NCBI RefSeq assembly: GCF_030538285.1
Contig: NZ_JAUNUG010000002.1
Coordinates: 1 to 40,399, forward strand
Length of the DNA stretch: 40,399 nucleotides
Reading direction: 5' to 3'
Source: Corynebacterium sp.
Lineage (GTDB): Bacteria > Actinomycetota > Actinomycetes > Mycobacteriales > Mycobacteriaceae
Part shown: positions 25,358 through 35,813 of the stretch, piece after piece
Layout: the number at the start of each line of letters is the position of its first letter
Position numbering within the stretch: the stretch's first letter is position 1
The notes under the pieces: generated by a model
The model's input: only the letters and a program-made list of their open reading frames with translations
What the model was told of the DNA's origin: nothing
The model's database searches: none
Position numbers and translations under genes: made by a program

Positions 25358-26002
25358 ATGCGCCTGAGCTTCGTCACCGGCACCGAACCCGACAAGTGGT
25401 TCACCCGCTTCCGCGACCGCACCACGCACCGTCTGACGGTCATGGATGCAGTCGATCCCCTTGCCGAGCTTATCGACGCCCGCGTCGACCTCGCCCTGGT
25501 CAGGCTCCCCGACGCCCGCCTCAGCGATTCCCATCACGTCGTGGTTCTCTATTCCGAGGCGCCCGGCATCGCGGTGCCAAAGGACCACGAGCTCACCCTG
25601 CTGGAGGAGATCGGTCCCGCGGATATCGAGGGCGAGATCATCAACTACGCCCCCCCGGAGTCGGGGGAGGTGGACGTCGAGGCCGTGCGGGCTGGGTTGC
25701 AGGTGGTCGCCGCCAACGTCGGCGTGCTCATCGCGCCGCGCCCGTTGATTAAGGTGCTCTCGCGGCGGCAGATCGCCCACCGCGACTACCTCGGCGAGGT
25801 ACCGGCCACGGACATTGCCCTGGTGTGGGACAAGGAGAAGGATTCGGGGGCGATCCAGGACTTCGTTGGCATCGCCAAGGGGCGCACCCCTAACTCCTCG
25901 CGCCAGGCGGCGCCGAAACGCAGTGCTCGGGAGAAGACCCTGGCGAAGCGGCAACGGCGTGCGGAGGGGAAGAAGCCGCAGCGGCCACGGCGGCGTCGAT
26001 AA
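25358..26002 (+). CDS. LysR-type effector-binding domain without HTH
   Basis: A 214-residue protein resembling the periplasmic-binding-like effector domain of LysR regulators but lacking the N-terminal HTH. The fold is suggested by MRLSFVTGTEPDKWFTRFRDR, LIDARVDLALVRLP, VVVLYSEAPGIAVPKDHELT, GLQVVAANVGVLIAPRPLIKVLSRR and IALVWDKEKDSGAIQDFVGIAKG. After about residue 175 comes a tail rich in arginine and lysine (KRSAREKTLAKRQRRAEGKK, then RRRR at the end) that could bind nucleic acid. It ends in a CGTCGATAAGC word spanning the stop. Its divergent DUF5997 partner may supply DNA binding (inference). The start fits a leaderless transcript. Confidence 0.8.
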   Translation: MRLSFVTGTEPDKWFTRFRDRTTHRLTVMDAVDPLAELIDARVDLALVRLPDARLSDSHHVVVLYSEAPGIAVPKDHELTLLEEIGPADIEGEIINYAPPESGEVDVEAVRAGLQVVAANVGVLIAPRPLIKVLSRRQIAHRDYLGEVPATDIALVWDKEKDSGAIQDFVGIAKGRTPNSSRQAAPKRSAREKTLAKRQRRAEGKKPQRPRRRR

Positions 26003-26239
26003 GCATCAAACCTCAAGGTGAGGGTGAGACAACGTCACCAGAAGTTAATCTTTCACCCATGTAATTTCCACCTCGCCGGGTTAGATTCGGGTCAACCGGG
26101 CGGCACATGCACCAGCCCTACTCCTCGCCACCCGGCCCGCGCCCGCCGCGCTGGTACCGGCACGGCGGGAGGCGCCACTGGACTGACAGGAGCGCTGGGG
26201 ACCGGGTACCCGGGACCTGGCACATGGGGAGCCCCTGCC
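26003..26239 (+). promoter_or_regulatory. Long leader upstream of phoH2
   Basis: A 237-base gap with a candidate -10 box TAGATT near 26083. A reading frame of 84 codons starts at ATG 26107 and runs out of frame into phoH2 to 26361. Its product is rich in P, R, H and G and looks more like a shadow than a protein. TGGCA (26218-26222) and TGCCA (26236-26240) could form a stem that includes the A of the phoH2 ATG, with GGG/CCC inside. Confidence 0.35.
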
Positions 26240-27610
26240 ATGACCGAGCCGATCACCGCCCACATTCCCGCGCACGAGCTGGACACGCGCCGGGACGTCA
26301 TCACCCGCACCTACGTCATCGACACCTCCGTGCTGCTGTCCGATCCCTGGGCACTGCGTAAATTCGCCGAGCATGAGGTGGTCCTGCCGGTGGTGGTGAT
26401 CACGGAGCTGGAAGCCAAGCGTCACCACCCGGAGCTGGGCTGGTTCGCCCGCCAGGCCCTGCGCATGCTGGAGGACCTGCGTTCCACCTATGAGCGCCTC
26501 GACGAGCCGGTGCCCGTCAACGTCGACGGCGGCACCCTGCGCGTCGAGCTCAACCACCAGGACCAGTCGCAGCTGCCCTCTGCCTTCCGCGGCACCGAGG
26601 GCGATCACCGCATCCTCGCCTGTGCGCTTAACCTGCAGCGCGAGGGCCATGACACGACGCTGGTGACCAAGGACGTCCCGCTGCGCGTCAAGGCCGGTGC
26701 CGTCGGTCTGCAGGCGGATGAGTACCACGCGCAGGATGTAGTGCTCACCGGCTACACCGGGATGTCCACCGTCCACACGGACGCGGAGACGATTGACACG
26801 CTCTACCGCGACGGCGAGGTCACCCTCGATGACACTGCGCTGACCGACCACGGGGACTACGTCGCCGAGCTGCCCGTTCACTGCGGTATCACGCTGACCA
26901 CCTCTACCCAGTCGGCGCTCGGCCGTCTCACCGCCGACGGCGCGATCCGCCTCGTCCGCGGCGACCAGCACGCTTTCGGCCTGCAGGGACGCTCCGCGGA
27001 GCAGCGCATCGCCCTCGACCTGCTGCTGGACAACCACGTCGGCATCGTCTCCATCGGTGGCCGTGCCGGCACCGGTAAGTCGGCACTCGCCCTGTGCGCC
27101 GGCCTGGAGGCGGTGCTGGAGCGCAATGAGCACCGCCGCATCGTCGTCTTCCGTCCCCTCTACGCCGTCGGTGGGCAGAACCTCGGCTACCTCCCCGGCT
27201 CGGAGACCGAGAAGATGAATCCCTGGGCCCAGGCCGTGTTTGACACCCTCGACGGGCTGGTCTCCGACAACGTCATGGAGGAGATCCAGGCGCGCGACCT
27301 CATCGAGGTCCTCCCGCTCACCCACATCCGCGGCCGCTCGCTGCACGACTCCTTCGTCATCGTCGATGAGGCCCAGTCACTAGAGCGCAACGTGCTGCTC
27401 ACCGTGCTCTCGCGCCTGGGACGGGGTTCGCGGGTCGTGCTCACCCATGACGTCGCCCAGCGCGACAACCTGCGGGTGGGGCGCCACGACGGGGTGCAGG
27501 CGGTGATCGAGAAGCTCAAGGACCACGAGCTGTTCGCCCACATCACCCTCCAGCGCTCCGAGCGTTCCGCCATCGCCGAACTGGTCACCGATCTGCTCGA
27601 GGATCAGTAG
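26240..27610 (+). CDS. phoH2: PhoH2: PIN RNase domain fused to PhoH ATPase/helicase
   Basis: A 456-residue two-domain protein. The N-terminal PIN nuclease domain (about 20-150) shows its acidic set in [38 protein letters not shown] and [12 protein letters not shown]. The C-terminal PhoH domain (about 245-450) has Walker [29 protein letters not shown], Walker [10 protein letters not shown] and [16 protein letters not shown]. The mycobacterial homologue (Rv1095) is an RNA helicase/RNase and is linked to a small upstream partner, phoAT. ATG 26240 begins [30 protein letters not shown]-like sequence; there is no strong ribosome site, and a low-complexity in-frame extension upstream is unlikely. 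Confidence 0.92.
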   Translation: MTEPITAHIPAHELDTRRDVITRTYVIDTSVLLSDPWALRKFAEHEVVLPVVVITELEAKRHHPELGWFARQALRMLEDLRSTYERLDEPVPVNVDGGTLRVELNHQDQSQLPSAFRGTEGDHRILACALNLQREGHDTTLVTKDVPLRVKAGAVGLQADEYHAQDVVLTGYTGMSTVHTDAETIDTLYRDGEVTLDDTALTDHGDYVAELPVHCGITLTTSTQSALGRLTADGAIRLVRGDQHAFGLQGRSAEQRIALDLLLDNHVGIVSIGGRAGTGKSALALCAGLEAVLERNEHRRIVVFRPLYAVGGQNLGYLPGSETEKMNPWAQAVFDTLDGLVSDNVMEEIQARDLIEVLPLTHIRGRSLHDSFVIVDEAQSLERNVLLTVLSRLGRGSRVVLTHDVAQRDNLRVGRHDGVQAVIEKLKDHELFAHITLQRSERSAIAELVTDLLEDQ

Positions 27611-27619
27611 TTCTCGACT

Positions 27620-27651
27620 GCCGAGGGCCTTTCCGTTTGCGGCCCCTCGGC
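27620..27651 (+). terminator. Hairpin after phoH2
   Basis: GCCGAGGG (27620-27627) pairs with CCCTCGGC (27644-27651) around a 16-base loop, ten bases after the phoH2 stop. It lacks a T-run, so it is a weak or factor-dependent terminator at best. Confidence 0.45.
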
Positions 27652-27673
27652 GGCGTGGGAGACAATACATCCC

Positions 27674-28201
27674 ATGGCAGATGCGACCTTCACGCTCCGA
27701 CCCATCCGGCCTGAGGATTACACCCAGGTGCGAGCCATCTACGAGATGGGTCTCGAATCCGGCCACGCCACCTATGAGACAAAGGCGCCGACCTGGGAGC
27801 AGTTCTCCCGGGCGAAGATCCTCGAGACCGTCTTCGTGGCCGTCGAGAACGAGGATCCGGACAAGCTCCTCGGCTGGGTCGCCGCCGCCCCCATCTCCTC
27901 GCGTTCCGTCTTCCACGGAGTGGTGGAGAACTCCATCTACATCCACCCCGACGCCGCGGGGCGGGGCGTGGCGGGTGCGCTGCTGGACAAGCTCATCGAG
28001 GTGTGCCAGTCCCTGCACAAGTGGGGCATCCATGCCTGGGTGTTCCCGGAGAATGAGGGTTCGGCGGGCCTGCACAAGTCCCGCGGCTTCGAGAAGGTCG
28101 GTACCTTCCGCCACCTGGCGAAGATGACCTACGGTGAACTCGCCGGCCAGTGGCGTGACACCGACGTCTACGAGAAGCTGCTGCCCAAGCCGGGGGAGTA
28201 G
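27674..28201 (+). CDS. GNAT N-acetyltransferase, phosphinothricin acetyltransferase-like
   Basis: A 175-residue GNAT acetyltransferase using acetyl-CoA. The start TLRPIRPEDYTQVRAIYEMGLESGHATYE, the acetyl-CoA loop ENSIYIHPDAAGRGVAGALL (about 90-109) and the C-terminal NEGSAGLHKSRGFEKVGTFRHLAK with VYEKLL follow the PAT/MddA branch, which acetylates phosphinothricin or methionine sulfoximine/sulfone; the natural substrate here is unknown. A GACAAT box ends seven bases before the ATG, suggesting a leaderless transcript. The 3' end overlaps the convergent membrane-protein gene by 34 bases. Confidence 0.87.
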   Translation: MADATFTLRPIRPEDYTQVRAIYEMGLESGHATYETKAPTWEQFSRAKILETVFVAVENEDPDKLLGWVAAAPISSRSVFHGVVENSIYIHPDAAGRGVAGALLDKLIEVCQSLHKWGIHAWVFPENEGSAGLHKSRGFEKVGTFRHLAKMTYGELAGQWRDTDVYEKLLPKPGE

Positions 28202-28704
28202 GTGACCGGGCCGAGGCAGTCCGTGGCGAACTGCTCCGGCTGGTAGATGAGCCGGTCCCCGTGGACAGTGGGCGTCCCCGTCGCGATGCGCCCCGGTTCC
28301 AGGTTCTGCACTTCCGCGGCGTCGACCTCGGCGGGGCGGAAGTGGTGCGTGGCGGCCCGGTTGTGCAGCGTGGCTGCCACCTCGATCCGCTTGTCGGCGT
28401 CCCCGTCCTTCCCGTTGTCCTCCAGCGTCCAGCCCTCCGGTGCCGCGTGCCCGAGGGCGAAGGCGACGACTCCTGAAAAGGGTTCGTCGGCGGTCCGGGA
28501 CGCCTCGAGGTCCCCCTGTTCCACATCCACCCGGGTGATTTGCTCCCCGCAGGTGTTGATGTGCACCGTGAGGCCGTCGGCCCCGTCGTGGGAGACCCCG
28601 GATGAGCCGACGTAGGTGATCTCGCGAGTGGCGCGCGGAACGAGTAGCAGCGCGGCGATGAGCAGTACGACGCTAAAGATAGCCAGCAGGACCTTGGGCC
28701 GCAT
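28168..28704 (-). CDS. Membrane-anchored extracytoplasmic protein of unknown function
   Basis: A 178-residue protein with an N-terminal hydrophobic helix (about residues 4-22), probably an uncleaved anchor, and an extracytoplasmic domain with two cysteines (INTCGEQIT near 52 and ATDCLGPVT near 163), likely a disulfide. I do not recognise the family. It starts three bases after the DHA2 transporter stop and is the third gene of the TetR-DHA2-membrane protein operon, so it may be an accessory to the pump (inference). Its end overlaps the convergent acetyltransferase gene by 34 bases with no terminator between. Confidence 0.75.
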   Translation of the reverse strand: MRPKVLLAIFSVVLLIAALLLVPRATREITYVGSSGVSHDGADGLTVHINTCGEQITRVDVEQGDLEASRTADEPFSGVVAFALGHAAPEGWTLEDNGKDGDADKRIEVAATLHNRAATHHFRPAEVDAAEVQNLEPGRIATGTPTVHGDRLIYQPEQFATDCLGPVTYSPGLGSSFS

Positions 28705-28707
28705 GGC

Positions 28708-30878
<2,171 letters not shown>

Positions 30879-30886
30879 AAGGTGCA

Positions 30887-30892
30887 ACTTTA
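30887..30892 (-). promoter_or_regulatory. -10 box of the TetR-efflux operon
   Basis: TAAAGT on the reverse strand ends eight bases before GTG 30878; a -35-like TTGAGT (30911-30916, reverse) is 18 bases upstream. No ribosome site is present, so the operon starts as a leaderless message. Confidence 0.5.
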
Positions 30893-30898
30893 CACCCG

Positions 30899-30921
30899 GT
30901 GCATGTTTGCACTCAAGTGCA
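30899..30921. promoter_or_regulatory. Overlapping palindromes, probable TetR operator
   Basis: GTGCA-TGTT-TGCAC (30899-30912) and TGCACT-CA-AGTGCA (30908-30921) overlap and cover the -35 and spacer of the TetR promoter. A further GGTGCA at 30881-30886 lies by the start codon. The forward gene's -10 (TAGTCT, 30938-30943) is only 16 bases away, so the same site may control both directions. Confidence 0.65.
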
Positions 30922-30937
30922 GGAATGTGCGGTGGGG

Positions 30938-30943
30938 TAGTCT
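30938..30943 (+). promoter_or_regulatory. -10 box of the gene at 30952, leaderless
   Basis: TAGTCT ends eight bases before ATG 30952, with no ribosome binding site. Confidence 0.45.
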
Positions 30944-30951
30944 CGTGGACA

Positions 30952-31920
30952 ATGATGCTTCGCCGACTCCGCCGCTTCCGGGACCGGAACCGCCCAGACC
31001 TGCACTTCCCCGGACTCACCCGAGGGCAGGCCGGTGAGCTGCGCGCGGCACTGCGCCGCACCCTCGCCGAGAAGGGTGCCACCGTCAGGTTCGACAGCCG
31101 CCACGCGATCATCGATCACCCCCGCCAGGGCCGGGTCGCCGTCAACCTGGAGAACCTCATCCGCGATGTCGGCGCCTCCCAGCACCCCAAGGCGCCGCGC
31201 TCCATGGCCCGCGCTTTCTTAAGCTCCGTCCTCGACAGCGAACCCAGCCATGAATGGACCACCGCAGACCTGTACGCTGGCCTGCGCCTGCGCATCGCCG
31301 CGACCACACACCTCGTGCCGGAGGAACAGGACATCGTCACCGCCGCCACGCTCCGTGGCTTCACCGACGACACCGCCGTCACTCTGGTCCTCGACACCGA
31401 ACGCACCATCCAGACGATGCCGCTTGACCGGCTGCGGGATCACGACGACGTCGATACGCTCGTCCGCGCCGCCCGCAACAACCTGCGCACCGAGCTTCTC
31501 GACGCCGACGTCCACACCCACATCCACCCCGCCTCCGAGGACCACCCTGGCGCCCACTTCCGCTCCTTCGAATCCGGCAGCTACTACACGGCCACCGCCC
31601 CCGTCCTCTTCCCCGACATTCTCGAAGCCTGGGCCCCCGAACTCGACCACTCCCGCGGCATACTCTTCGCCATGCCCACCCGCCACATCCTGCTGGTCCG
31701 GGAAATCACCACCGGAGAGGATCTCCTGGAGGGGCTGGGGCGACTCGCTCCCGTCGCCGCCCAACTCGCGGTGGACGGGGCGCACGCGGTCTCCCCGCTG
31801 CTGCACATGTGGCACGAGGGGGAAGTGACCACGCTGACCTCCTTCGACCAGGAGGCCCGCGAGCTCAAGATCACCCCCACCCCCTATTTGCTGGAGCTCA
31901 TGTCCGCCGGCGACGACTGA
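30952..31920 (+). CDS. Conserved-looking protein of unknown function
   Basis: A 322-residue soluble protein without signal peptide or membrane helix. I do not recognise it with confidence. The plan RHAIIDHPRQGRVAVNLENLIRD in the first third and GILFAMPTRHILLVREI in the last third faintly recalls DUF1444/YtpQ-type proteins, a weak guess. The N-terminus is strongly basic (MMLRRLRRFRDRNR). It starts with two adjacent ATGs; the first is eight bases after a -10 box. It is divergent from the TetR-efflux operon and shares its operator region. The last 37 bases overlap the convergent DUF2871 gene. It has a TTA codon at 31219 and a GCTTCTCGACG word at 31494. Confidence 0.75.
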   Translation: MMLRRLRRFRDRNRPDLHFPGLTRGQAGELRAALRRTLAEKGATVRFDSRHAIIDHPRQGRVAVNLENLIRDVGASQHPKAPRSMARAFLSSVLDSEPSHEWTTADLYAGLRLRIAATTHLVPEEQDIVTAATLRGFTDDTAVTLVLDTERTIQTMPLDRLRDHDDVDTLVRAARNNLRTELLDADVHTHIHPASEDHPGAHFRSFESGSYYTATAPVLFPDILEAWAPELDHSRGILFAMPTRHILLVREITTGEDLLEGLGRLAPVAAQLAVDGAHAVSPLLHMWHEGEVTTLTSFDQEARELKITPTPYLLELMSAGDD

Positions 31921-32351
31921 CGCGCGACAAACTTCACGCGATCCCCCAGCACCTTGAAGATCATGCCCAGTCCCACCGCCATCGTGATGTGGCCGAGGCC
32001 CGCCATGCCCGAGATCGCCGCATCCGGGATCAGCGGCTCCCCGCCGTCGACCTGCAGCAGGCCGCGCACCGTCATGAGAACCATCGTCACCGCCAGCCCA
32101 GCATTAAACACCCAGATCGATGTTGTGAACAGCTTGTGCCCGGTGAGCGCGAAACCACGGTCCAGGGCCAGAAGCACCAGATGCACGATGACACCGAGGG
32201 TGAGCATGTGGGTGTGCAGCGTCGACAACTGGGTATCGCCGGTGAACCCGGCGAACTTCGTCCACTCGCGGTAGAACACACCGGCCACCAGGCCGAGAAT
32301 CAGCCACGTCAGTGCCAGGTTGTACAGGGTTTTCACGTCTATCACGTCCAC
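31884..32351 (-). CDS. DUF2871 family membrane protein
   Basis: A 155-residue integral membrane protein with four predicted helices, matching the DUF2871 type: LYNLALTWLILGLVAGVFYREWTKF at the start, LSTLHTHMLTLGVIVHLVLLALDR with a conserved histidine pair in helix 2, and AISGMAGLGHITMAVGLGMIFKVLG in helix 4. The histidines suggest metal or haem binding, but this is not shown. Start choice is open among in-frame GTGs at 32351, 32345 and 32336; the last begins exactly at the conserved part. It overlaps the convergent unknown gene by 37 bases. Confidence 0.8.
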   Translation of the reverse strand: MDVIDVKTLYNLALTWLILGLVAGVFYREWTKFAGFTGDTQLSTLHTHMLTLGVIVHLVLLALDRGFALTGHKLFTTSIWVFNAGLAVTMVLMTVRGLLQVDGGEPLIPDAAISGMAGLGHITMAVGLGMIFKVLGDRVKFVARQSSPADMSSSK

Positions 32352-32452
32352 AACTCGGGGGGGGATGAATACAAATCCACCCTAAGTTGGACCGGCCCCG
32401 GATTCCTAGCTGCGGGGCCGGAATCAACCGATCCATGTACCCCACACAAGTA

Positions 32453-32512
32453 ACGGGCCCGTTGAGTACTTACCGGTGGTTTGAACCACCGGTAAGTACG
32501 CAACGGGCCCGT
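32453..32512. terminator. 60-base near-perfect inverted repeat after fumC
   Basis: Arms 32453-32481 and 32484-32512 pair at 28 of 29 positions around a two-base centre; a single mismatch lies at 32465/32500. It includes the palindromes GGGCCC and ACCGGT. It lies 12 bases past the fumC stop on the reverse strand and probably ends the fumC transcript, although no T-run follows. Its length is well beyond a normal terminator stem. Confidence 0.75.
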
Positions 32513-32523
32513 AAGAGTTGTGA

Positions 32524-33924
32524 CTAGTCGCGGTCGGTGTTAGCCATCGCGAGGACGTCGAGGCGCTTGTCCAGCTCCTCCTCGGTGAGCTTGTCACCGT
32601 CGACGAAGCCCATGTCGATGACGGTCTGGCGGATGGTCTTGCCCTCAGCCAGAGCGGTCTTGGCCACCTTGGCGGCGTTTTCGTAACCGATCGCCGAGTT
32701 CAGCGGGGTGACGATCGACGGGGAGGACTCAGCCAGGGTCTTCATGCGCTCCTCGTTCGGCTCGATGCCGTCGACGAGACGCTCCGCGAAGACGCGGGCG
32801 GTGTTGGCCAGCAGGCGGGAGGACTCCAGCACGTTGCGGGCCATGACCGGGATGAAGACGTTGAGCTCGAACTGGCCCTGGGTGCCGGCGAAAGCGACGG
32901 CGGCGTCGTTGCCGATGACCTGGGCAGAGACCTGGGTGGCGGTCTCACACAGGACCGGGTTGACCTTGCCCGGCATGATGGAGGAACCCGGCTGCAGGTC
33001 CGGCAGGTGGATCTCAGCGAAACCGGTCAGCGGGCCGGAGCCCATGAGGCGGATGTCGTTGGCGATCTTGTACAGGGACACGGCCACGACGCGCATCGCG
33101 CCGGAGAACTCGACGAGGGCGTCGCGGTTGGCCTGCGCCTCGAAGTGGTTCTTAGCTTCGGACAGCTCCTGCACGCCGGTGAGCGACTTGAGCTCCTCGG
33201 TGACCTTCGCACCGAAGTCAGCCGGGGTGTTCAGGCCGGTGCCCACGGCGGTACCGCCGATCGGCAGCTCACCGAGACGCTCGACGCAGGCCTCGACACG
33301 CTCAATGCCCAGCTCGATCTGACGGGCGTAACCGCCGAACTCCTGGCCCAGGGTGACCGGGACAGCGTCCATGAGGTGGGTACGGCCGGATTTGACGATG
33401 GACTTCCACTCGGCGGCCTTCTTGGCCAGCGACTCGTGGAGGACCTTCAGGCCCGGGATGAGGTCGTTGACGGCAGCCTCGGTGGCGGCGACGTGGGTGG
33501 CGGTGGGGAAGGTGTCGTTGGAGGACTGACCCATGTTGACGTGGTCGTTCGGGTGGACCTCCACGCCGTTGTTCTTCGCGATGGACGCGATGACCTCGTT
33601 GGTGTTCATGTTGGACGAGGTACCGGAACCGGTCTGGAAGACATCGATCGGGAACTCGGCGTCGTGCTGGCCGTCGGCGATCTCCTTGGCGGCGGCGACG
33701 ATGGCGTCGGCCTGCTCCGCCGGAAGAAGGCCACGCTCCTTGTTGACGATGGCGCACGCGGCCTTGAGCAGGCCCATGGCGCGGATCTGCGCGGACTCCA
33801 GGCCGCGGCCGGAGATCGGGAAGTTCTCCACGGCACGCTGGGTCTGGGCCTGCCACAGTGCGTTCACCGGGACCTTGACCTCACCCATGGTGTCGTGTTC
33901 GATGCGGAATTCCTGCTCGGTCAT
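32524..33924 (-). CDS. fumC: Fumarate hydratase, class II
   Basis: FumC interconverts fumarate and malate in the TCA cycle. The 466-residue product has all class II signatures: [55 protein letters not shown], and the superfamily signature [19 protein letters not shown] lies six bases before ATG 33924. It is downstream of glpX in the same direction, separated by 114 bases that include a hairpin. In M. tuberculosis the same pair is Rv1098c-Rv1099c. Codon use is biased towards high expression. Confidence 0.97.
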   Translation of the reverse strand: MTEQEFRIEHDTMGEVKVPVNALWQAQTQRAVENFPISGRGLESAQIRAMGLLKAACAIVNKERGLLPAEQADAIVAAAKEIADGQHDAEFPIDVFQTGSGTSSNMNTNEVIASIAKNNGVEVHPNDHVNMGQSSNDTFPTATHVAATEAAVNDLIPGLKVLHESLAKKAAEWKSIVKSGRTHLMDAVPVTLGQEFGGYARQIELGIERVEACVERLGELPIGGTAVGTGLNTPADFGAKVTEELKSLTGVQELSEAKNHFEAQANRDALVEFSGAMRVVAVSLYKIANDIRLMGSGPLTGFAEIHLPDLQPGSSIMPGKVNPVLCETATQVSAQVIGNDAAVAFAGTQGQFELNVFIPVMARNVLESSRLLANTARVFAERLVDGIEPNEERMKTLAESSPSIVTPLNSAIGYENAAKVAKTALAEGKTIRQTVIDMGFVDGDKLTEEELDKRLDVLAMANTDRD

Positions 33925-33981
33925 GAATAACCACCTTTTGCTTGTAGTTAGGACGTGGGAAACTGGCCCGGCGGGGTGAAA

Positions 33982-34022
33982 ATACTGCGGAGAGGGCGCC
34001 GGGGAAGTCCCCCTCACAGTAT
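33982..34022 (-). terminator. Hairpin between glpX and fumC
   Basis: ATACTG (33982-33987) and CAGTAT (34017-34022) enclose GAGGG/CCCTC and GGGG/CCCC pairings. On the reverse strand the stem is followed by TTTTC, so it may partly stop transcription after glpX or process the message before fumC. Confidence 0.45.
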
Positions 34023-34038
34023 GGCCGAAAAATCCGGC

Positions 34039-35052
34039 TTAGGCGGAAGGATCCTTGGAGTAATCCACCACGGAGTACTCCTGCAGCTTGGCCAGCTGGT
34101 GGCGGGACTCCACGAAGCGGACGGTACCGGACTTGGAACGCATGACCAGGGAACGGGTCGTCGCGCCGGCGGCACGGTAGGAGACACCGCGCAGCATGTC
34201 GCCGTTGGTGACGCCGGTGGCGGCGAAGAAGCAGTTATCGGAGGAGACCAGGTCGTTGATGCCCAGGACGCCGTCGAGGTCGAGGCCGGCGTCGCGGGCG
34301 CGGCCCGCCTCAGCATCGTCGATCGGCCACAGCTTGCCCTGGATCTCGCCGCCCATGCACTTGAGGGCGCAGGCGGTGATGATGCCCTCCGGGGTGCCGC
34401 CGATGCCCATGGCGATGTCAATGGAGTTGGTGTCCTGGGCGGCGGCGATGGCGCCGGCGACGTCACCATCGCGGATGAGGCGGACCTTGGCGCCGGCGCG
34501 GCGGATGTCGGCGATGAGCTCGACGTGGCGCGGGCGGTCCAGCACGATGACGGTCACATCGGAGGAGGCGATGCCCTTGGCCTTGGCGACGGCGTTGATG
34601 TTGTGGGCGACCGGGGCCTCGATGTCGACGGTGCCGGCGGCCTCCGGGCCGACGGCGATCTTGTCCATGTAGAACACAGCGGACGGGTCGTACATGGAGT
34701 GGCGGTCAGCGGCAGCGATGACGGAGATGGCGTTGGGACGGCCCTCGGCCATGAGGGTGGTGCCGTCCACCGGGTCGACGGCGATGTCTACCTCGGGGCC
34801 CTCGCCGGTGCCGACGTTCTCGCCGTTGTACAGCATCGGGGCCTCATCCTTTTCGCCCTCACCGATGACGACGACACCGTTCATGTTCACGGAGTTGATG
34901 AGCTGACGCATCGCGTCCACGGCAGCACCGTCGCCCTCCTCCTTCATGCCACGGCCGACCCAGCGTCCGGAAGCGAGTGCCGCCGCCTCAGTGACACGGA
35001 CGAGCTCCATCGCGAGGTTACGGTCGGGTGCTTCCGTACGGGGTGCATTCAT
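34039..35052 (-). CDS. glpX: Fructose-1,6-bisphosphatase, class II
   Basis: The gluconeogenic fructose-1,6-bisphosphatase of actinobacteria, GlpX type, 337 residues. Li+-sensitive phosphatase-fold motifs are present: [31 protein letters not shown] (metal ligands), and [23 protein letters not shown] 35052 is preferred, with AGGAGG nine bases upstream; a TTG six bases earlier is too close to that site. A candidate -10 AATAAT lies about 90 bases upstream on the reverse strand. It is divergent from the DUF4245 gene, as in M. tuberculosis. Confidence 0.96.
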   Translation of the reverse strand: MNAPRTEAPDRNLAMELVRVTEAAALASGRWVGRGMKEEGDGAAVDAMRQLINSVNMNGVVVIGEGEKDEAPMLYNGENVGTGEGPEVDIAVDPVDGTTLMAEGRPNAISVIAAADRHSMYDPSAVFYMDKIAVGPEAAGTVDIEAPVAHNINAVAKAKGIASSDVTVIVLDRPRHVELIADIRRAGAKVRLIRDGDVAGAIAAAQDTNSIDIAMGIGGTPEGIITACALKCMGGEIQGKLWPIDDAEAGRARDAGLDLDGVLGINDLVSSDNCFFAATGVTNGDMLRGVSYRAAGATTRSLVMRSKSGTVRFVESRHQLAKLQEYSVVDYSKDPSA

Positions 35053-35219
35053 GGTCAACGGCCTCCTGCGGGCGGGTTGGTTGTGTGACAGCGTGCTTCT
35101 TTAAGGGCGGGGGAGTACCGCGGTTGCGGAATCCACCTACCTCCCAATTATTGTTCCACCACTTGCGGGCCTGCGTGTGGGTTTGCCCACCCAAAAGAGG
35201 GGAGCTGGTACGGATCTGA

Positions 35220-35225
35220 CATACT
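35220..35225 (+). promoter_or_regulatory. -10 box of the DUF4245 gene, leaderless
   Basis: CATACT ends seven bases before GTG 35233, with no ribosome binding site. The remaining gap (35053-35219) carries the glpX promoter side and a small GTGGG/CCCAC hairpin near 35176-35189. Confidence 0.4.
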
Positions 35226-35232
35226 TGGGCGC

Positions 35233-35811
35233 GTGTCTGCAGCGGAAAAGCCCCGGATCTTCCAGGACGGGCGGGACATGTTCTTGTCCTTGGCCCTCAT
35301 CGTCGTCCTCATGGTCGTCAGCGTCGGCGCCACCGGCCTGTGCACCTATGAGCCCGGCGCCCCCGAGGGCGGGCCGGTCCGTGAGGTCGATGCCCACACC
35401 TTCATGGGGATGGAGGCCCGCGCCACCAACTTCCCGGTCCGCATGCCGGAGAATCCGGAGGGTTGGGTGACCAACTCCGCCCGCCGTGGCCAGGTGAATC
35501 AAACCCCTGCCCCGATCGTGGGTTGGGTCACCGATGATCGTGGTTTCATCCAGCTCACCCAGACGGATCAGCCGCTCGACGACGCCGTCCGCGGCATTGA
35601 CCCGGATCCGCGTGATCTCGACCGCACCGTCCAGGTCGCCGGCCATGAGGTGCAGGTGTATACCTCCGAGGAGTCGGATGTCCGTGACCTGTGGGTCGTT
35701 GACATGGGCGATGCCCGCCTGTTGTTCAGCGGTGCCGGCAAGGATGCGGAGTTCGAGGAGCTTATCGACGCCACCGTCAACGTCACCCCCCTCCCGGCGG
35801 CGGGGGAGTAG
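35233..35811 (+). CDS. DUF4245 membrane-anchored protein
   Basis: A 192-residue protein of the actinobacterial DUF4245 family (Rv1100 position), function unknown. A short cytoplasmic N-terminus with FQDGRDMFLSLALIVVLMV leads into one membrane helix (about 15-37); the rest is extracytoplasmic and beta-rich, with the family-like segments WVTNSARRGQV and VGWVTDDRGFIQLTQTDQPL. Its end is two bases from the convergent VWA gene's stop, with no terminator between. The word GCTTATCGACG (35760-35770) encodes part of its ELIDAT. Confidence 0.85.
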   Translation: MSAAEKPRIFQDGRDMFLSLALIVVLMVVSVGATGLCTYEPGAPEGGPVREVDAHTFMGMEARATNFPVRMPENPEGWVTNSARRGQVNQTPAPIVGWVTDDRGFIQLTQTDQPLDDAVRGIDPDPRDLDRTVQVAGHEVQVYTSEESDVRDLWVVDMGDARLLFSGAGKDAEFEELIDATVNVTPLPAAGE

Positions 35812-35813
35812 CT

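Noticed and set aside
26081-27346. 421-codon open frame antisense to phoH2
   Set aside because: Only mirrors the phoH2 codon pattern; the forward frame carries PIN and Walker motifs.
33007-33930. 307-codon open frame antisense to fumC
   Set aside because: Shadow of a highly biased gene, with no start signal or motif.
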